The notes under the pieces were generated by a model. The model searched no databases and had not been told where the DNA came from. It saw nothing but the letters and a program-made list of their open reading frames with translations. This document shows, piece after piece, positions 7,125 through 8,524 of a stretch of 8,524 nt of DNA. Position 1 is the first letter of the stretch. Each line of letters starts with the position of its first letter. Origin of the DNA: Alphaproteobacteria bacterium (GTDB taxonomy: Bacteria > Pseudomonadota > Alphaproteobacteria > Rhizobiales > Xanthobacteraceae); contig VAZH01000189.1 in the NCBI GenBank assembly GCA_005884465.1, positions 1 through 8,524 of the forward strand. The letters are read 5' to 3'. Both the position numbers and the translations under genes were made by a program.

Positions 7125-7148
7125 GCAATGAAACTGGGCCATGGAATC

Positions 7149-7164
7149 AGCAAGGACCGGGCCA
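7149..7164 (-). promoter_or_regulatory. Sigma-54 promoter of fliK-flgD
   Basis: The minus strand reads TGGCCCGGTCCTTGCT, against the consensus TGGCAC-N5-TTGCW. GG (-25/-24) and GC (-13/-12) have exactly 10 bases between them, and the only departure from consensus is C for A. The predicted start site is near 7138. This implies late-class control by a sigma-54 activator, presumably FlbD. Confidence 0.8.
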
Positions 7165-7191
7165 GCCCGAGTTCCAAAAAAAATACCGACA

Positions 7192-7204
7192 TTTCAATAG
7201 CTTA
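7192..7204 (+). promoter_or_regulatory. Possible IHF binding site between enhancer and promoter
   Basis: TTTCAATAGCTTA matches the IHF consensus WATCAANNNNTTR with one mismatch (second base). It sits about 30 bp upstream of the sigma-54 -24 element and about 55 bp from the FlbD-like dyad, with an eight-A tract (7176-7183) alongside. IHF bending between an ftr enhancer and the promoter is known for Caulobacter late flagellar genes. Confidence 0.45.
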
Positions 7205-7257
7205 TCCGCGTATATGGCAAATTACAGAGCCGCGGCGGCGCCCCCTTTTCTGCCCGG

Positions 7258-7290
7258 CGGCAAGATTTGCCGTTTGCCGCGTTGCAAACG
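7258..7290. promoter_or_regulatory. FlbD (ftr)-like enhancer, two overlapping dyads
   Basis: CGGCAA-GAT-TTGCCG (7258-7272) is a perfect inverted repeat. It overlaps a second one, CGTTTGC-CGCGTT-GCAAACG (7271-7290), and TTTGCCG is repeated in tandem (7266-7272 and 7273-7279). The core GGCAA-N3-TTGCC is identical in design to the one at the fliF promoter. The first dyad centre is about 100 bp upstream of the sigma-54 -24 element, a normal enhancer distance. Binding by FlbD is inferred. Confidence 0.6.
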
Positions 7291-7302
7291 AGCGGAGCGT
7301 GA

Positions 7303-7329
7303 TTGCCTCACGAGAATACGGCCTATATT
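7303..7329 (+). promoter_or_regulatory. Possible housekeeping promoter of mnmA
   Basis: TTGCCT (7303-7308) and TATATT (7324-7329) are separated by 15 nt, slightly short of the ideal 17. The start codon lies about 110 nt downstream, leaving a fairly long leader. It is the best sigma-70-type candidate seen here, but weak. Confidence 0.3.
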
Positions 7330-7352
7330 AAAGAGCAGCTTTTAAGCCGTTC

Positions 7353-7401
7353 CGATCAGGCGATCCGCTTTTTCCGGAACCGCTCGAAAATTTCCTGATC
7401 G
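7353..7401 (+). repeat. Inverted repeat in the mnmA leader
   Basis: CGATCAGG (7353-7360) is exactly complementary to CCTGATCG (7394-7401), with 33 nt between, in the predicted mnmA 5' untranslated region. It could form a long-looped hairpin ending 43 nt before the start codon. There is no T tract after it, and no known riboswitch class is recognised. Confidence 0.3.
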
Positions 7402-7444
7402 CGAAGCCCTCGGTGCCGCCGCGATCGCATCAACGACCGGAACC

Positions 7445-8524
7445 ATGCTCAACAGTCTGGATCTCAAGGGCCGTCCACAGGACACAAGGGTCGTCGTCGC
7501 CATGTCCGGCGGGGTCGATTCCTCGGTCACGGCTGCGCTGTTGAAGTCCGAGGGTTATGACGTCGTCGGCATCACGTTGCAGCTTTACGATCATGGTGCG
7601 GCCACCCATCGCAAGGGCGCCTGCTGCGCCGGGCAGGACATCCACGATGCCCGCAACGTGGCCGAGCGGCTTGGCATCCCGCATTACGTGCTCGACTACG
7701 AGAACCGCTTCCGCGAATCGGTGATCGACAATTTCGCCGACAGCTACGCTTCGGGCGAGACGCCGGTACCTTGCATCGAGTGCAACCGCTCGATCAAGTT
7801 TCGCGACCTGCTCAAGACCGCGCGCGAACTCGGCGCCGTGGCGCTCGCCACCGGTCACTATGTCGCATCGCGCCGCACGAGCGACGGATCGCGTGCGCTT
7901 TTTTGCGCCGCCGACGCCGATCGCGACCAGAGCTATTTCTTGTTCGCGACCACGCGCGAGCAGCTCGACTATCTGCGCTTTCCATTGGGCGACCTGACCA
8001 AGCCGCAGACGCGCGAGCTGGCGCGGCGCTTTGGTCTTGACGTCGCCGACAAGCAGGACAGCCAGGACATCTGTTTCGTGCCCACCGGACGCTATACCGA
8101 CATCATCGGCCGCTTGAGGCCGAATGCCATTGAGCCCGGCGACATCGTCGACCTCGACGGCCGCGCCATCGGCAGGCATCAGGGCATCGTTCATTTCACC
8201 GTCGGCCAGCGGCGCGGATTGGGCATCGCCGCGAGCGCGCCGCTCTATGTGGTGCGGCTCGATGCAGCCAGCCGCCGCGTCGTCGTGGGTCCGCGCGAGG
8301 CCTTGCGGATGGATCGCATCGCGCTGCGCGATGTCAACTGGATCGGCGACGGCGCGCTCGACCGCGCGGTCGGCGAGGGTCTGGAGATTTTCGTGCGGGT
8401 GCGATCGACCCGCGCACCGCAGCCGGCGTGGCTGCGCGCCGCCGATGGCGGCTATGAAGTCGAACTGGTCGCGGGCGAGGAGGGCGTATCCCCCGGCCAG
8501 GCTTGCGTGCTTTACGACGCACCC
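7445..8524 (+). CDS. mnmA: MnmA, tRNA-specific 2-thiouridylase (3' end missing)
   Basis: MnmA transfers sulfur to the wobble uridine U34 of tRNAs for Lys, Glu and Gln, activating the base with ATP. The 360 visible residues include the PP-loop ATP motif SGGVDSS (21-27), the catalytic Cys in CNRSIKF (Cys113), the ATGHY segment (135-139), DQSYFLF (161-167) and the second catalytic Cys in DSQDICF (Cys210). [11 protein letters not shown] (251-261) marks the central domain, and the beta-barrel domain begins after it. Family members in this group have roughly 390-400 residues, so about 30-40 are missing past the window edge. ATG 7445 has CGGAA just upstream. The gene is housekeeping, divergent from fliK, and not expected to be part of the flagellar regulon although it shares the intergenic region. 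Confidence 0.96.
   Translation, partial: MLNSLDLKGRPQDTRVVVAMSGGVDSSVTAALLKSEGYDVVGITLQLYDHGAATHRKGACCAGQDIHDARNVAERLGIPHYVLDYENRFRESVIDNFADSYASGETPVPCIECNRSIKFRDLLKTARELGAVALATGHYVASRRTSDGSRALFCAADADRDQSYFLFATTREQLDYLRFPLGDLTKPQTRELARRFGLDVADKQDSQDICFVPTGRYTDIIGRLRPNAIEPGDIVDLDGRAIGRHQGIVHFTVGQRRGLGIAASAPLYVVRLDAASRRVVVGPREALRMDRIALRDVNWIGDGALDRAVGEGLEIFVRVRSTRAPQPAWLRAADGGYEVELVAGEEGVSPGQACVLYDAP

Larger units (their letters stand above)
7113..7444. other. Divergent fliK-mnmA intergenic regulatory region
   Basis: No gene is seen in these 332 bases. From left to right they hold the fliK leader, a sigma-54 promoter for fliK (7164-7149), an eight-A tract (7176-7183), an IHF-like site (7192-7204), two overlapping dyads resembling FlbD enhancers (7258-7290), a possible housekeeping promoter for mnmA (7303-7329), and an 8-bp inverted repeat in the mnmA leader (7353-7401). 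Confidence 0.7.

Noticed and set aside
7004..7192. Small minus-strand frame starting at ATG 7192
   Set aside because: It overlaps the start of fliK in another frame, spans the sigma-54 promoter and shows no family features.
7214..7231. Plus-strand sigma-54 element at TGGCAAATTACAGAGC
   Set aside because: GG to GC spacing is 11 and the -12 part does not match TTGC.
7328..7345. TTAA-N10-TTAA as a CtrA site before mnmA
   Set aside because: The spacing is ten instead of seven and mnmA is a housekeeping gene; the TTAA cores are probably chance.
7430..8194. Minus-strand open frame of 254 codons opposite mnmA
   Set aside because: mnmA carries all catalytic motifs on the plus strand; the opposite frame is a GC-driven shadow.

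Overview
The window is a flagellar gene block from an alphaproteobacterium, most likely of the Bradyrhizobium/Rhodopseudomonas/Nitrobacter group (order Hyphomicrobiales). This rests on the high GC content, the gene order fliF-fliG-fliH-fliN-flbD, a SciP (DUF1153) gene beside fliF, and CtrA-type promoter boxes. The genus cannot be fixed from sequence alone. Seven complete flagellar or cell-cycle genes and one partial gene lie on the minus strand. A partial mnmA (tRNA 2-thiouridylase) gene lies on the plus strand and runs off the right edge.

Read in the direction of minus-strand transcription, from high to low coordinates: fliK (7112-5340) and flgD (5329-4625) form a hook-length/hook-cap operon. 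Next comes sciP (4410-4135), a CtrA-inhibitory small protein, followed by a strong hairpin/T-tract terminator (4103-4070). Then follows the tightly packed operon fliF (MS ring), fliG (C-ring switch), fliH/flbE (export ATPase regulator), fliN (C ring) and flbD (sigma-54 activator, cut at the left edge). Gaps inside it are +6, -1, +18 and +58 nt.

The regulatory DNA is the most informative part. Upstream of fliF there is a CtrA-type site (TTAACCTTCGTTAACCAT, 4045-4028), then the dyad GGCAA-TTA-TTGCC (3998-4010). The same GGCAA-N3-TTGCC arrangement occurs upstream of fliK (7259-7271). There it lies about 100 bp upstream of a near-consensus sigma-54 promoter (7164-7149), with an IHF-like site and an A-tract in between. 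This matches the Caulobacter scheme in which FlbD represses the early fliF promoter and activates late sigma-54 promoters from remote ftr enhancers, with FlbD itself encoded at the end of the fliF operon. The window therefore seems to hold most of a small circuit: CtrA, its antagonist SciP, the early operon, FlbD, and one FlbD/sigma-54 target operon.

Two start codons and one protein need attention. The sigma-54 promoter predicts transcription starting just downstream of the first in-frame fliK ATG, so GTG at 7112 with its own Shine-Dalgarno is preferred. fliF probably starts at TTG 3958. FliF also appears to lack six residues in the otherwise highly conserved block before RALEGELARTI. I found no mobile element, CRISPR array, tRNA, rRNA or wholly novel system.
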